Below are positions 44,116-53,940 of a stretch of DNA of 64,000 nt, in pieces (within the stretch, counting starts at the first letter, position 1; every line of letters begins with the position of its first letter). The stretch spans positions 16,550 to 80,549 of the forward strand of contig NZ_PNYA01000035.1 in NCBI RefSeq assembly GCF_002879885.1. The letters are read 5' to 3'. A model generated the notes under the pieces. It was not told the origin of the DNA, did no database searches, and saw only the letters and a program-made list of their open reading frames with translations. The position numbers and the translations under genes are program-made. The stretch is from Trinickia dabaoshanensis. GTDB taxonomy: Bacteria; Pseudomonadota; Gammaproteobacteria; Burkholderiales; Burkholderiaceae.

Positions 44116-46203
44116 TCAGCGCGCGACCGCGCCAGCGCTTGCCGCCGGCACCGACTCGAACGGCGTCTCGGACGAACTGGGCTTCGCCGCGGCGCGCGCG
44201 CGCACGATCGCCGCGATGCCATAGACGACCATGCTCACCACGACCGCGACGAACAACCCCGTCAAGACCGCATCGACGTAATCGTTGAACATGACGCGAT
44301 GCATCTGCGCGATCGACTTCGCCGGAGCCAACACCTTGCCCGCATCGGCCGCCTCGCCGAGCTTCGCCGCATGCGCGAGGAAACCGACTTTCGGGTTCGC
44401 CGAGAAGATCTTCTGCCAGCCTGCCGTCAACGTGCAGATCAGCAGCCAGAGCGTCGGGGCAATGGTGACCCACGCGTAGCGTTCGCGCTTCATCTTGAAC
44501 AGCACGACGGTGGCGAGCACGAGCGCGATCGCGGCGAGCATCTGGTTCGACACCCCGAACAGCGGCCACAACGTATTGACGCCGCCGAGCGGGTCCACGA
44601 CGCCCTGGTAGAGGAAGTAGCCCCACGCCGCCACGCATAGCGCCGTTGCGACGAGGTTGGCGGCCAGCGATTCCGTACGCTTGAGCGCGGGATGGAACGT
44701 ACCGAGCAAGTCTTGCAGCATGAAACGTCCCGCGCGGGTGCCGGCATCCACCGCGGTGAGAATGAACAACGCTTCGAACAGGATCGCGAAGTGATACCAG
44801 AAGGCCATCATGGCAGGCCCGCCGATCACGCGATGCAGAATCTGCGCCATCCCGACGGCCAGTGTCGGCGCGCCGCCCGCACGTCCGACGATCGTGCTTT
44901 CTCCGACGGCCCGCGCCGTTTCGGTCAGCATATCGGGCGTGAGGACGAAGCCCCATTGGGAGATCGTATGGGCGACGGCGTCGGGCGTGGTGCCGAGCAG
45001 TGCGGCCGGCGCATTCATCGCGAAGTACACGCCGGGCTCGATGACCGACGCGGCCACGAGTGCCATGATCGCGACGAACGACTCCATCAGCATCGCCCCA
45101 TAACCGATGAAACGCGCATCGGCTTCGTTGGCGAGCAGCTTTGGCGTCGTGCCCGAGGCGATCAACGCATGGAAACCCGAAACCGAGCCGCAGGCGATCG
45201 TGATGAACAAGAACGGGAACAAGTTGCCCGCCCACACCGGACCGGTGCCGTCCACGAACTTCGTCAGCGCGGGCATCTTCAATTCGGGGGCGACGATCAA
45301 GATACCGAGCGCGAGGCCGACGATCGTGCCGACCTTCAAGAACGTGGACAAGTAATCGCGCGGCGCGAGCAGCAGCCACACCGGCAGCACGGAGGCGACG
45401 AAGCCGTAGCCGACCAAGATCCAGGTCAACTGCACGCCGCTGAACGTGAAGCATGCGGCCAATGCGGGCGTGTCGTGCACGTATTGACCCACCGCGATCG
45501 ATGCCATCAGCAACACGAAGCCGATGATCGAGACTTCGCCGATTCGGCCCGGGCGGATGAAGCGCGTGTAAATGCCCATGAACAGCGCGATGGGGATCGT
45601 GGCCGCGACGGTGAAGGTGCCCCAAGGCGAATTCGTCAGCGCTTTGACGACGATCAGCGCGAGCACGGCCAAGATGATGACCATGATCAGAAACGCGCCG
45701 AACAGCGCAATCACCCCAGGCACGGGGCCCAATTCCATCTTCACGAGATCGCCGAGCGAACGGCCGTCGCGACGCGTGGAGAGGAACAAGACGACGAAGT
45801 CCTGTACGGCGCCGGCAAAGACGACACCCGCGAGAATCCACAACATGCCGGGCATATAGCCCATTTGCGCGGCCAGGACCGGGCCGACGAGCGGGCCCGC
45901 GCCCGCGATCGCGGCGAAGTGATGGCCGAACAGCACGAACCGATTCGTCGGCACGTAGTCGAGCCCGTCGTTATGCCGCATGGCGGGCGTCATTCGCTTC
46001 GGATCGAGCTGCAGCACGCGATCTGCTACGAAGCGGCTATAAAAGCGATAGGCGATTAGATAGACGCAGACCGCGGCGATGACGATCCATAAAGCGCTGA
46101 CACGTTCGCCGTGTGCGAGGGCGATGGTACCGAACGAGTATGCGCCCGCTAACGCGAGCACGATCCAGAGCGAAAACCGGGCGAGCCGATTCATCGGATT
46201 CAT
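44116..46203 (-). CDS. cstA: CstA-family carbon starvation/pyruvate transporter
   Basis: 695 residues, the normal length for CstA/BtsT. Hallmarks are [35 protein letters not shown] near the N-terminus, [39 protein letters not shown] and [13 protein letters not shown]. About 16-18 TM helices. Members import pyruvate or peptides by proton symport. It forms an operon with ybdD and is divergent from a Cache-type two-component system that probably controls it. Confidence 0.94.
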   Translation of the reverse strand: MNPMNRLARFSLWIVLALAGAYSFGTIALAHGERVSALWIVIAAVCVYLIAYRFYSRFVADRVLQLDPKRMTPAMRHNDGLDYVPTNRFVLFGHHFAAIAGAGPLVGPVLAAQMGYMPGMLWILAGVVFAGAVQDFVVLFLSTRRDGRSLGDLVKMELGPVPGVIALFGAFLIMVIILAVLALIVVKALTNSPWGTFTVAATIPIALFMGIYTRFIRPGRIGEVSIIGFVLLMASIAVGQYVHDTPALAACFTFSGVQLTWILVGYGFVASVLPVWLLLAPRDYLSTFLKVGTIVGLALGILIVAPELKMPALTKFVDGTGPVWAGNLFPFLFITIACGSVSGFHALIASGTTPKLLANEADARFIGYGAMLMESFVAIMALVAASVIEPGVYFAMNAPAALLGTTPDAVAHTISQWGFVLTPDMLTETARAVGESTIVGRAGGAPTLAVGMAQILHRVIGGPAMMAFWYHFAILFEALFILTAVDAGTRAGRFMLQDLLGTFHPALKRTESLAANLVATALCVAAWGYFLYQGVVDPLGGVNTLWPLFGVSNQMLAAIALVLATVVLFKMKRERYAWVTIAPTLWLLICTLTAGWQKIFSANPKVGFLAHAAKLGEAADAGKVLAPAKSIAQMHRVMFNDYVDAVLTGLFVAVVVSMVVYGIAAIVRARAAAKPSSSETPFESVPAASAGAVAR

Positions 46204-46337
46204 GGAGTCTCCTCAATCATTGTTCTGAGAAATCCGGCCGGGCGGCCGGCACCGAGCGAATATCGAACGTCCTTGGACGCGATCCGCTCATGGGCGTGTA
46301 GTATTGAGCCTCGCCTATCCCCTAACAAGCGAACAAC

Positions 46338-46367
46338 TACGTACCGTCGCTACGTAAGACTACGTAG
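46338..46367. promoter_or_regulatory. Triple CTACGTA array in the cstA/two-component intergenic region
   Basis: CTACGTA occurs at 46338, 46351 and 46361 (13- and 10-bp spacing), about 65-90 nt upstream of the kinase start and within the divergent cstA promoter region. TACGTA is self-complementary. It is a candidate binding array for the NarL-type response regulator encoded nearby. Confidence 0.5.
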
Positions 46368-46429
46368 GAGTCCGTCACGACGGCGCTTTCTCGTACGCAA
46401 TCCGGTATTTCGCTTATTTCGTATCGGCG

Positions 46430-47860
46430 ATGAAAATCAGGACCAAGATCTTTCTGCTGGCAATCGTCCCATTTCTCGTGGCGATCGCGGGCATCGGCAT
46501 CGGCGTGCGCTTTCAGGCGGCCGCGCTTGCCGGCGCGCAGCGAGAAACGGTCGAAAGCGCTTATCTGTCGAGCAAGCGATCGGAACTGAAGCATTACGTC
46601 GAATTAGCCACGAGCGCTATCGAGCCGCTATACGACGCCGGCGGCGACCCCCATGACGAGGCCGCCCATCGACAAGCGGCGCTTGCCGTGTTGCAACGGA
46701 TGGATTTCGGCCCCGACGGCTACTTCTTCGTCTACGACATGCAAGGCAATTCGCTGATGCACCCACGCGAGCCCGATCTCGTCGGGCACAACTGGTGGTT
46801 GCTTAGGGATCCTAAAGGCTCGCTCACGATTCAGCAGCTCATCGCCGAAGCGAAAAAAGGCGGCGGCTACGTGCGTTACGTCTGGCATCGGCCATCGACG
46901 AATCGATTGGAAGCGAAGCTCGGCTATGTCGTGCCGCTGCCGCGCTGGGGCTGGATGATCGGCACCGGCATCTACCTGGACGGCGTCAACGAAACGCTCG
47001 CCGGCATCGATGCGAGCGCATCGGCCAATATCGCACGCACGATGACCTGGATCGGCGCGATCGCGCTGACGGCCTTCGGCGTCATCACCGCGTGCGCCCT
47101 CTTCCTGAACGTATCCGAATATCGCAGCGCCGATGCCAAGCTCAAACGCCTTGCGCAGCAAGTGGTCGAATCGCAGGAGCACGAACGCGCACGGCTCTCG
47201 CGCGAATTGCACGACGGCATCAGCCAGATGATGGTCTCCGTGAAGCTGCTGCTCGAATCGGCCCTCGCTCGTCTCGAACGCGCGGGCGACGGGCAAGCGC
47301 GCGTGCCCAGCGCCGAGGCCGCGCTCGGTACCGCATTGACACGGCTGTCGCACGCGCTGCGTGAAGTGCGGCGTATCTCGCATGCCTTGCGGCCGTCGAT
47401 GCTCGACGATCTAGGCCTTGCGGCGGCGCTCGAACAGCTAACGCGAGAACTCGGAGGGGAGACCGGCATCGAGATGCACGTCGAAACCGACGACGCGTCG
47501 CGCAAGGCCGCCCTGCCCGCGACGGTCAACACCGCGCTGTTTCGAATCGCTCAAGAAGCGCTGACGAACATCGTGCGGCACGCGCAGGCCTCGCATGCGA
47601 CGCTGACGTTCGCCGTCGGCGCAACGGCGGCCACACTCGCGATCGTCGACGACGGGCGCGGCTTCGACGTCGAGCGCACACAGGCCGACGCACGCAGCGG
47701 CATCGGCTTGCGCAACATGCGCGAGCGCCTCGATGCCCTCGCGGGCACGCTCGAGATCGTGTCGCAACCCGGCCGCACGATCGTCAAGGCGACAGTGCCC
47801 GTTTCGGTTGCGCATTCCCCCCGCCTCGCGCACACCTCCCACAACGATCGTCCGACATGA
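46430..47860 (+). CDS. Cache-domain sensor histidine kinase (NarX/HisKA_3 class)
   Basis: 476 residues. TM1 (IFLLAIVPFLVAIAGIGIGV), then a periplasmic single-Cache domain (about 35-200; FGPDGYFFVYDMQGNSLMHP; GYVRYVWHRP; WMIGTGIYLDGV), TM2 (MTWIGAIALTAFGVITACALFL), HisKA_3 with ARLSRELHDGISQMM (phospho-acceptor His261), and an ATPase domain with DDGRGFD and GIGLRNMRERL. sCache sensors of this kind often bind small carboxylates, which fits the divergent CstA transporter. Its stop overlaps the response regulator start (ATGA). Confidence 0.92.
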   Translation: MKIRTKIFLLAIVPFLVAIAGIGIGVRFQAAALAGAQRETVESAYLSSKRSELKHYVELATSAIEPLYDAGGDPHDEAAHRQAALAVLQRMDFGPDGYFFVYDMQGNSLMHPREPDLVGHNWWLLRDPKGSLTIQQLIAEAKKGGGYVRYVWHRPSTNRLEAKLGYVVPLPRWGWMIGTGIYLDGVNETLAGIDASASANIARTMTWIGAIALTAFGVITACALFLNVSEYRSADAKLKRLAQQVVESQEHERARLSRELHDGISQMMVSVKLLLESALARLERAGDGQARVPSAEAALGTALTRLSHALREVRRISHALRPSMLDDLGLAAALEQLTRELGGETGIEMHVETDDASRKAALPATVNTALFRIAQEALTNIVRHAQASHATLTFAVGATAATLAIVDDGRGFDVERTQADARSGIGLRNMRERLDALAGTLEIVSQPGRTIVKATVPVSVAHSPRLAHTSHNDRPT

Positions 47861-48498
47861 ACGCCCATCCTGCCCGCTCCGCGAACATCATCCTCGTCGA
47901 CGACCATCCGCTCGTGCGGGACGGTCTGCGCCTGCGCTTGGAGGGCGTGCCCGGTCTGGTCGTGGCGGGCGAAGCGGGCAACGCCGAGGAAGCGCTAACC
48001 TTGGCGGAGAGGCTGTCGCCCGACCTCGTTTTGATGGATGTGGGCATGACCGGTATGAACGGCATTGCGCTGGCGGGCATCTTTCATGAACGCTTTCCGG
48101 CCGTGCGGGTGCTCATGCTATCGATGCACGACAACATCGAATACGTCATGCAGGCCGTGCGAGCCGGCGCGAGCGGATACGTGCTGAAGGATTCGCCGGC
48201 CACCGAGATCGTTCATGCGATATCGGCCGTGCTCGACAACCGCACGTACTTCAGCGCCGGCATTGCCGCGCGCATGATTCATGCACGCGCGCTGCAAACA
48301 CCGGTGGAGCGTTTGACGCCGCGCGAAAGCGAGATCCTCGACGCGCTCGCCGAGGGGCTGTCGAGCAAGCAAATCGCGGAGCGCTACGGGCTTTCGGTAC
48401 GGACCGTGGAAACGCACCGCGCGAATGTGAAACGCAAGCTCGAAATCGAAGGCCAGGCCGAACTGATCAAGTTCGCCGTGGAGCGGCGCCGGCACTGA
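47857..48498 (+). CDS. LuxR/NarL-family response regulator
   Basis: 213 residues: a receiver with ILVDDHPLVRDGL and phospho-acceptor Asp near residue 58 (DLVLMDVGMTGM), the switch Lys in GYVLKDSPA, and a C-terminal HTH (LTPRESEILDALAEGLSSKQ, then IAERYGLSVRTVETHRANVK). It forms a coupled pair with the upstream Cache kinase. The likely targets are cstA-ybdD through the CTACGTA array. Confidence 0.93.
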   Translation: MNAHPARSANIILVDDHPLVRDGLRLRLEGVPGLVVAGEAGNAEEALTLAERLSPDLVLMDVGMTGMNGIALAGIFHERFPAVRVLMLSMHDNIEYVMQAVRAGASGYVLKDSPATEIVHAISAVLDNRTYFSAGIAARMIHARALQTPVERLTPRESEILDALAEGLSSKQIAERYGLSVRTVETHRANVKRKLEIEGQAELIKFAVERRRH

Positions 48499-48512
48499 CC
48501 GGCGCCGGTGGA
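48484..48512. other. Inverted repeat between convergent genes
   Basis: Two GGCGCCGG-type palindromic blocks separated by 6 nt (cactga) overlap the response regulator stop and abut the hpnM 3' end. They can form a GC-only hairpin without a T-tract; a weak bidirectional terminator is possible. Confidence 0.35.
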
Positions 48513-49109
48513 TTACTCGGAGCGGGCGTTGTGGGCCGTGAGGAACTTGATCAGACCATCGATACCGCCCTGGTTCAACTGCGCCTTGAACTGGTTCTGA
48601 TAGACCTGAATGAGCCATGCACCCGACATATCGATGTCGTAGATCTTCCAGTCGTTGCCGACCTTGCCGAGGCGATAGCCCACCTGCTGACTGTCGCCCG
48701 GCGTCGTGACCGTGGACATCACCAGTGCGTCATTGGCCGACGCCTGCTCCGGCTTGAACGCGAAGCGCGCGTCTTGCGTACCCAATTGCGCGAGCGACGC
48801 CGCATAGGTGCGCGTCATCAGGACTTTAAATTGCTTCGTCAACTCTTGCTGCTGCGCGGGCGTCGCTTGCTTCCACGCGTCGCCGACGGCGATCCGAGCG
48901 GTCCGTTCGAAGTTCGTAGCCGGTAAAAAGTGCGTTTGCACGATCTGCGAAATCTTCGTCATATCGCCGCCGCGCGCGGCACTGTCTTGCTTCACCGCAT
49001 CGACGGTGCCGGTGACCGCTTGCTTGACGACGTCCACGGGCGCCGTTTGCGCCCAAGCGGCGGCGCTCATCAGCGCCGCGGTAAAAAATGCGAAGAAATG
49101 ACGTTTCAT
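48513..49109 (-). CDS. hpnM: MlaC/Ttg2D-family periplasmic lipid-binding protein (HpnM-like)
   Basis: 198 residues with a signal peptide (RHFFAFFTAALMSAAAWAQ) and the MlaC/toluene-tolerance domain (HFLPATNFERTARIAVGDAWKQ; YDIDMSGAWLIQVYQNQFKA). MlaC proteins carry a phospholipid across the periplasm; in hopanoid clusters the paralogue is called HpnM. It is divergent from hpnN, with mlaA just beyond. Whether the cargo is hopanoid or phospholipid cannot be told from sequence. Confidence 0.88.
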   Translation of the reverse strand: MKRHFFAFFTAALMSAAAWAQTAPVDVVKQAVTGTVDAVKQDSAARGGDMTKISQIVQTHFLPATNFERTARIAVGDAWKQATPAQQQELTKQFKVLMTRTYAASLAQLGTQDARFAFKPEQASANDALVMSTVTTPGDSQQVGYRLGKVGNDWKIYDIDMSGAWLIQVYQNQFKAQLNQGGIDGLIKFLTAHNARSE

Positions 49110-49328
49110 GGAATCTCGAGCTCAGTTGAAAGAGTGCCGGCGGCGGCGCGTGCGCCGGGGACGGGCCCAAAGGCGGTGCGGGAAGTATACCGATCCCCGC
49201 CTGCTGCCGTTTCGACGCACGTCCCGGGCCGCCGGTTCCGCGGCACTGCGCGCGCTGGTGGGCGGTCCTACCCCGTCCGCCGGTATACTTAGGCGTTTTG
49301 CCTCCCTAGCCTTGCTGCCTTCCATCCC

Positions 49329-51965
49329 ATGTTGACGTCCCTGATCGTCCGACTCGTTGCCTGGTCCGTGCGCAGACCGATTCTGGTCGTCGCGCTGGCC
49401 CTCGTGCTGGCTGCGGCGAGCGGCGCCTATACGGTGACGCACTTCAAGATCAATACCGACGTCAGCAAGCTCATCGAAAGCGATGCGCAGTGGTCGGCGC
49501 TCGGCGATGCGATGGATCGCGCCTTTCCTCAGCGCGACGAAACGATCCTCGCCGTGGTCGAGGCAGGTGCCCCCGAAATGGCGGATGCCGCCGCCGACGC
49601 CCTGGCCGCCGCGCTATCGAGCCCGGCACACCACGCGCAAATCGACGCCGTTTCGCAGCCGGGCGGCGGCACGCTGTTCGAGCACGACGGCATGCTGTTC
49701 CTGTCCACCGAGAACGTTGCCGGCACGACCGCACAGCTCACGCAAGCGCGTCCGCTCGTCAATACGCTCGCGCACGACCCGAGCGTGACCGGTCTCTCGA
49801 CCACGTTGTCGACGATGCTCGGCCTGCCGCTGCAATCGGGCCAAGTGAAGCTGCCGGCCATGGCCAACTTGCTCACGCGCGCGGCCGATACCGTCGATGC
49901 GGTTCAAGCCGGCAAACCCGCCGCGTTTTCCTGGCGGGCGCTCGTCGATACGGATGCGGCGCATCAACCCGCGCACGCGTTCGTCACCGTGACGCCGGTG
50001 GTGAACTATGGCGCGTTGCAAGCCGGGGCGCAGGCCTCGGACACGATTCGCGCCGTGGCCCGCGAGCTCGATTTGCAAAAGCGTTTCGGCGCCGTCGTGC
50101 GCTTGACGGGCGAGCAGCCGCTGGCCGACGAGGAATTCGCGTCCGTCGAGGACGGCGCGGTGGTGAACGGCATCGGCACGCTCATCGTCGTCTTGGCGAT
50201 CCTGTGGCTGGCGCTGCGCTCCAAACGCATGATTCTCGCGGTGCTCGTCACGCTGGCCGTGGGCCTGCCGATCACGGCGGCACTCGGACTCATGATGGTC
50301 GGCTCGCTGAACATGATCTCGGTCGCCTTCATGGTGCTGTTCATCGGGCTCGGCGCCGATTTCGCGATCCAATACGGCGTGAAATACCGCGAAGAGCGCC
50401 ATCGCGACCCGCGGCTCGATCATGCGCTCGTGGGAGCCGCCCACTCGATGGGCCTGCCGCTCACGCTGGCCGCGGCCGCCGTCGCCACGAGCTTTTTCTC
50501 GTTTCTGCCCACGGCCTACCGGGGCGTCTCAGAACTCGGGCTGATTGCAGGCGTCGGGATGGTCGTCGCTTACTTCAGCACGATGACGCTCTTGCCCGCG
50601 TTGCTTCGCCTGATGGCGCCGCCCGGCGAGGCGTCGCGCCCCGGCTTCCCGCGCCTCACGCCGATCGACGATTTTCTGCAAGACCATCGCAAGCCGATCT
50701 TGCTCGGCACGCTGCTCGTGGTGCTCGGCGCCACGCCCTTGCTGCTGCATTTGCGGTTCGACTTCAACCCGTTGAATCTCAAAGATCCGACGACCGAATC
50801 GATGGCGACGCTGTTGTCGCTGAAAAACTCCCCGGAAGCGTCCATCAACGACGTAGCCGTGCTTGCCCCGTCGCTGTCGGCCGCCGATTCGACCGCGGAT
50901 CGTCTACGCGCGCTGCCCGAAGTCGGCCGCGCGACGACCCTATCGACCTTCATTCCGGCCGATCAGCCGCAAAAGCTCGCCTTGATCGCCCAAGCCGCGC
51001 AAACGCTGCTTCCGGCGCTGACGCAGCCGCGCGCGCCCCAGGCAACGGATGCCCAGCGCGTTGCCGCTCTGAAGCGCGCGTCCAATCAGCTCGCCTACGC
51101 CGCCCAAGACTACCCGGGCCCCGGCGCCAAAGAAGCCCAACGCCTCTCGGCCTCGCTCGCCAAGCTCGCGGCGGCCGACGCAGCAACGCGCGACCGGGCC
51201 GAAGCCGCGTTTTCGACGTCGCTGCGCCTGGCCTTGGGTCAACTGACCACCCTGCTGCAACCGTTCCCGCTCTCGCGCGCCACGCTGCCGCCCGCGCTCG
51301 TACGCGATTGGGTTGCGCCCGACGGCCGCGCGCTCGTGCAGATCTCGCCGCGCGTGCCGCCCGGCGTCGATTCGAACGACGACACCATGGTGCGCCGCTT
51401 CGCCCATGCCGTGAAACGCGCCGAACCGCGGGCGATCGGCGGCCCGATCTCGATCCTCCATTCGGCCGACACGATCATCAAAGCCTTCCTCCAGGCCGCG
51501 GCCTGGGCCGTGATCTCGATTACCGTATTGCTCTGGATCACGCTGGGCCGCTTCGGCGACGTGCTGCGCACGATGATTCCGCTGCTGGTGTCGGCGCTGG
51601 TGACGCTCGAGCTTTGCGTCGTCTTCGACATGCCGCTCAACTTCGCGAATATCATCGCGTTGCCGCTCATGCTCGGGGTCGGCGTCGCGTTCAAGGTCTA
51701 TTTCGTCATGGCGTGGCGGGCGGGGCAAACGAGCCTGCTGTCCTCGAGCCTCACCCATGCCGTGCTGTTCAGTGCGGCGACGACCGCCACGGCTTTCGGC
51801 AGCCTATGGCTGTCGCATCATCCCGGCACCGCGAGCATGGGACGGTTGCTAGCGCTCGCGCTTTCATGCACGCTCGTCGGCGCCGTCGTGTTCCAGCCCG
51901 TGCTGATGGGCAAACCGCGCGTCGCACGCGCCAAGAAGAAAGAACTAGAAGGAATCGATGGATAA
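49329..51965 (+). CDS. hpnN: Hopanoid-associated RND transporter
   Basis: 878 residues with the MMPL/RND layout: TM1 ([19 protein letters not shown]), a large periplasmic loop starting [17 protein letters not shown] (a typical HpnN beginning), a TM2-TM6 bundle ([39 protein letters not shown]), a second loop, and a second bundle. HpnN moves hopanoids from the inner towards the outer membrane in studied bacteria. Its 3' end overlaps the mlaA start by 8 nt. Confidence 0.94.
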   Translation: MLTSLIVRLVAWSVRRPILVVALALVLAAASGAYTVTHFKINTDVSKLIESDAQWSALGDAMDRAFPQRDETILAVVEAGAPEMADAAADALAAALSSPAHHAQIDAVSQPGGGTLFEHDGMLFLSTENVAGTTAQLTQARPLVNTLAHDPSVTGLSTTLSTMLGLPLQSGQVKLPAMANLLTRAADTVDAVQAGKPAAFSWRALVDTDAAHQPAHAFVTVTPVVNYGALQAGAQASDTIRAVARELDLQKRFGAVVRLTGEQPLADEEFASVEDGAVVNGIGTLIVVLAILWLALRSKRMILAVLVTLAVGLPITAALGLMMVGSLNMISVAFMVLFIGLGADFAIQYGVKYREERHRDPRLDHALVGAAHSMGLPLTLAAAAVATSFFSFLPTAYRGVSELGLIAGVGMVVAYFSTMTLLPALLRLMAPPGEASRPGFPRLTPIDDFLQDHRKPILLGTLLVVLGATPLLLHLRFDFNPLNLKDPTTESMATLLSLKNSPEASINDVAVLAPSLSAADSTADRLRALPEVGRATTLSTFIPADQPQKLALIAQAAQTLLPALTQPRAPQATDAQRVAALKRASNQLAYAAQDYPGPGAKEAQRLSASLAKLAAADAATRDRAEAAFSTSLRLALGQLTTLLQPFPLSRATLPPALVRDWVAPDGRALVQISPRVPPGVDSNDDTMVRRFAHAVKRAEPRAIGGPISILHSADTIIKAFLQAAAWAVISITVLLWITLGRFGDVLRTMIPLLVSALVTLELCVVFDMPLNFANIIALPLMLGVGVAFKVYFVMAWRAGQTSLLSSSLTHAVLFSAATTATAFGSLWLSHHPGTASMGRLLALALSCTLVGAVVFQPVLMGKPRVARAKKKELEGIDG

Positions 51966-52872
51966 GAATCTGCGAACCTTAGCCGCGACGCTCACCACCG
52001 CGACGCTTTTGGCCGGCTGTGCCAGCCCGAGCAACCGTACGGCAGGCGACCCCTTGGAACCGATGAATCGCGTCGTGTTCAAGGTCAACGACACGATCGA
52101 CAGCACGATTGCCGTGCCGATTGCGAAGGGCTATCAAAAGATCACGCCGCACCCGCTGCGCACCGCCATCAGCAACTTCTTCTCCAATTTGGGGGATCTG
52201 AACAACTTCGCGAACGAGTTGCTTCAGTTGAAGATTACCGATGCGACCGAAGATCTAATGCGCTTCGCGATGAACACCACCTTCGGGATCGGCGGCCTCA
52301 TCGATTTCGCGACGCCGGCGCGGCTGCCGAAGCACCATCAGGACTTCGGTCTCACACTCGGACGATGGGGCATTCCCTCCGGCCCGTATCTCGTGCTGCC
52401 GATCTTCGGGCCGAGCTCGTTCCGCGACGGCGTGGGGCTCGCTGTCGACACCCGCTTCAACCCGCTGATCTACGCGCCCGTGGACGCGCAAAAGCCGCTC
52501 TATGGGTTGCAGTTCGTCAGCGCCCGCTCCGACATGCTCGGCGCGACGAACATTCTGGAGCAGGCCGCGCTCGACAAATACTCGTTCGTGCGCGATGCCT
52601 ATACGCAGCAACGCCGCGCGGCGCTCGGCGCGGATTCGTCGACCCCGCCCGCGTTGCCCAACTACGGCGACGAGGACGAAAGCGCGACACCGGCGCCCGC
52701 CGGCGCGGCGAGCGAGGCAGCGCCCGCCAACGGCGCCTCGGCGCCGGGCGCCGCTCCCGCCGCGGCGTCAAAGCCGGCTGCCGTGCAACCCGCTTCGACG
52801 CCGGCTGTACCCGAAGCGGCATCGACTCCGGCCACGGCCGCCCCGGTGCCCAAGGCGACCGGCGACCAATAA
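51958..52872 (+). CDS. mlaA: MlaA/VacJ-family outer-membrane lipoprotein
   Basis: 304 residues with lipobox LLAGC (Cys21). The VacJ domain has [34 protein letters not shown] and the pore-region [25 protein letters not shown]. The C-terminal about 90 residues are a low-complexity Ala/Pro tail ([18 protein letters not shown]) longer than in E. coli MlaA. It removes phospholipids from the outer leaflet; cotranscription with hpnN suggests joint control of hopanoid and phospholipid traffic. Confidence 0.94.
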   Translation: MDKNLRTLAATLTTATLLAGCASPSNRTAGDPLEPMNRVVFKVNDTIDSTIAVPIAKGYQKITPHPLRTAISNFFSNLGDLNNFANELLQLKITDATEDLMRFAMNTTFGIGGLIDFATPARLPKHHQDFGLTLGRWGIPSGPYLVLPIFGPSSFRDGVGLAVDTRFNPLIYAPVDAQKPLYGLQFVSARSDMLGATNILEQAALDKYSFVRDAYTQQRRAALGADSSTPPALPNYGDEDESATPAPAGAASEAAPANGASAPGAAPAAASKPAAVQPASTPAVPEAASTPATAAPVPKATGDQ

Positions 52873-52886
52873 CAGGTAGATCCCCC

Positions 52887-53678
52887 ATGCTTCACGCCGC
52901 ATCTCAAGGCATGCTCGCACCGACGCTTCATGCGCTCGACCCTTACGCGCTTGCCGGCATCGTCGCCGCCCTCATCGTCGGCGGTGCGGTAAAGGGCATC
53001 GTGAGCATCGGCGTGCCGCTCGTCGCGATGCCGATTCTTAGCCAGATGATGCCCGTGAAGCAGGCGGTACTGCTGCTCTCGATGCCCGTGATTCTCGGCA
53101 ACATTCCCCAGGCATTGGAAGGCGGCGAGACCCTGGCCACCGCAAGGCGCATGGCCGCGCCGCTTATCGGCACGGTGCTCGGCAATATCGTGGGCGTATC
53201 GATACTGATCTCGCTCGAGCCGCATCACGCGCAAGCCGCGGCGGGCGCATTGCTCGTGTTTGCCGCGGTCCTCCTGCTGGCATCGCCGCGCTTCACGCTC
53301 GCACCCGCGTGGGTGCGGCCGGTCGGGTTCGTCCTTGGCTTCGGCGCGGCCTTGATGGAAAGCATTGCGTCGATCCCGGGCCCGCTGCTCGCGATCTATC
53401 TGATCGCCACCGGCGCGCGCGGAAAAGTCTTTACCAAGCAGATGGCCATTATTCTCGTCGTCTCGATCGTCACGTTGCTGCTTGCCTTCAGGAGCGGCGC
53501 CCATGCGTCGAGCACCGACTTGCTGATCTCCGCGGGCGCAAGCGTTCCCGTGATCGCCGGCATGCTGATCGCCCGCCCGCTGCGCGATAAGCTGCCCCCG
53601 CACGCCTTCCGTATCATCGTGTTGCTGTTCGTGCTCGCAGCCGCCATCCAAATGATCCGCAAAGCCATGGGGCCGTAA
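52887..53678 (+). CDS. TauE/SafE-family membrane transporter
   Basis: 263 residues from ATG 52887. About eight TM helices, with internal duplication typical of TauE/SafE (GIVAALIVGGAVKGIVSIGVPLVAMPILSQ; GFVLGFGAALMESIASIPGPLLAIYL). Members export sulfite or organosulfur compounds, but substrates vary. It lies 14 nt after mlaA, probably in the same operon, and ends before a strong terminator. Confidence 0.85.
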   Translation: MLHAASQGMLAPTLHALDPYALAGIVAALIVGGAVKGIVSIGVPLVAMPILSQMMPVKQAVLLLSMPVILGNIPQALEGGETLATARRMAAPLIGTVLGNIVGVSILISLEPHHAQAAAGALLVFAAVLLLASPRFTLAPAWVRPVGFVLGFGAALMESIASIPGPLLAIYLIATGARGKVFTKQMAIILVVSIVTLLLAFRSGAHASSTDLLISAGASVPVIAGMLIARPLRDKLPPHAFRIIVLLFVLAAAIQMIRKAMGP

Positions 53679-53740
53679 AGCAATTCGCGAGCACAGCGCC
53701 GTCGCTATACAACTCGTTCTATTGGAAATAATTACTGAAT

Positions 53741-53776
53741 CGGGCGCCAAGTATTTTTTGGCGCCCGTAATTTTTT
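53741..53776 (+). terminator. Rho-independent terminator after the hpnN-mlaA operon
   Basis: A perfect 10-bp stem CGGGCGCCAA/TTGGCGCCCG, 7-nt loop (gtatttt), followed by taatttttt. A classic intrinsic terminator 62 nt after the TauE/SafE stop. Confidence 0.93.
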
Positions 53777-53940
53777 CTGCTTTCGATAACGCGACTTTGT
53801 GCGGTCACTCGAATTCGGGCGGATTATCCGCGCAATCGGCCGTTTATCGGGAAACGGCTATCGATTTCGTCATGCAGGTCCATTAAAATCTTGGCCTCGC
53901 GCTGCCGGTGATGCAGCGTCGCTTTCCAAGGAATGGCGGC

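Noticed and set aside
44692..46059. Open frame antisense to cstA
   Set aside because: Highly polar Arg/His/Asp-rich product opposite a well-conserved transporter.
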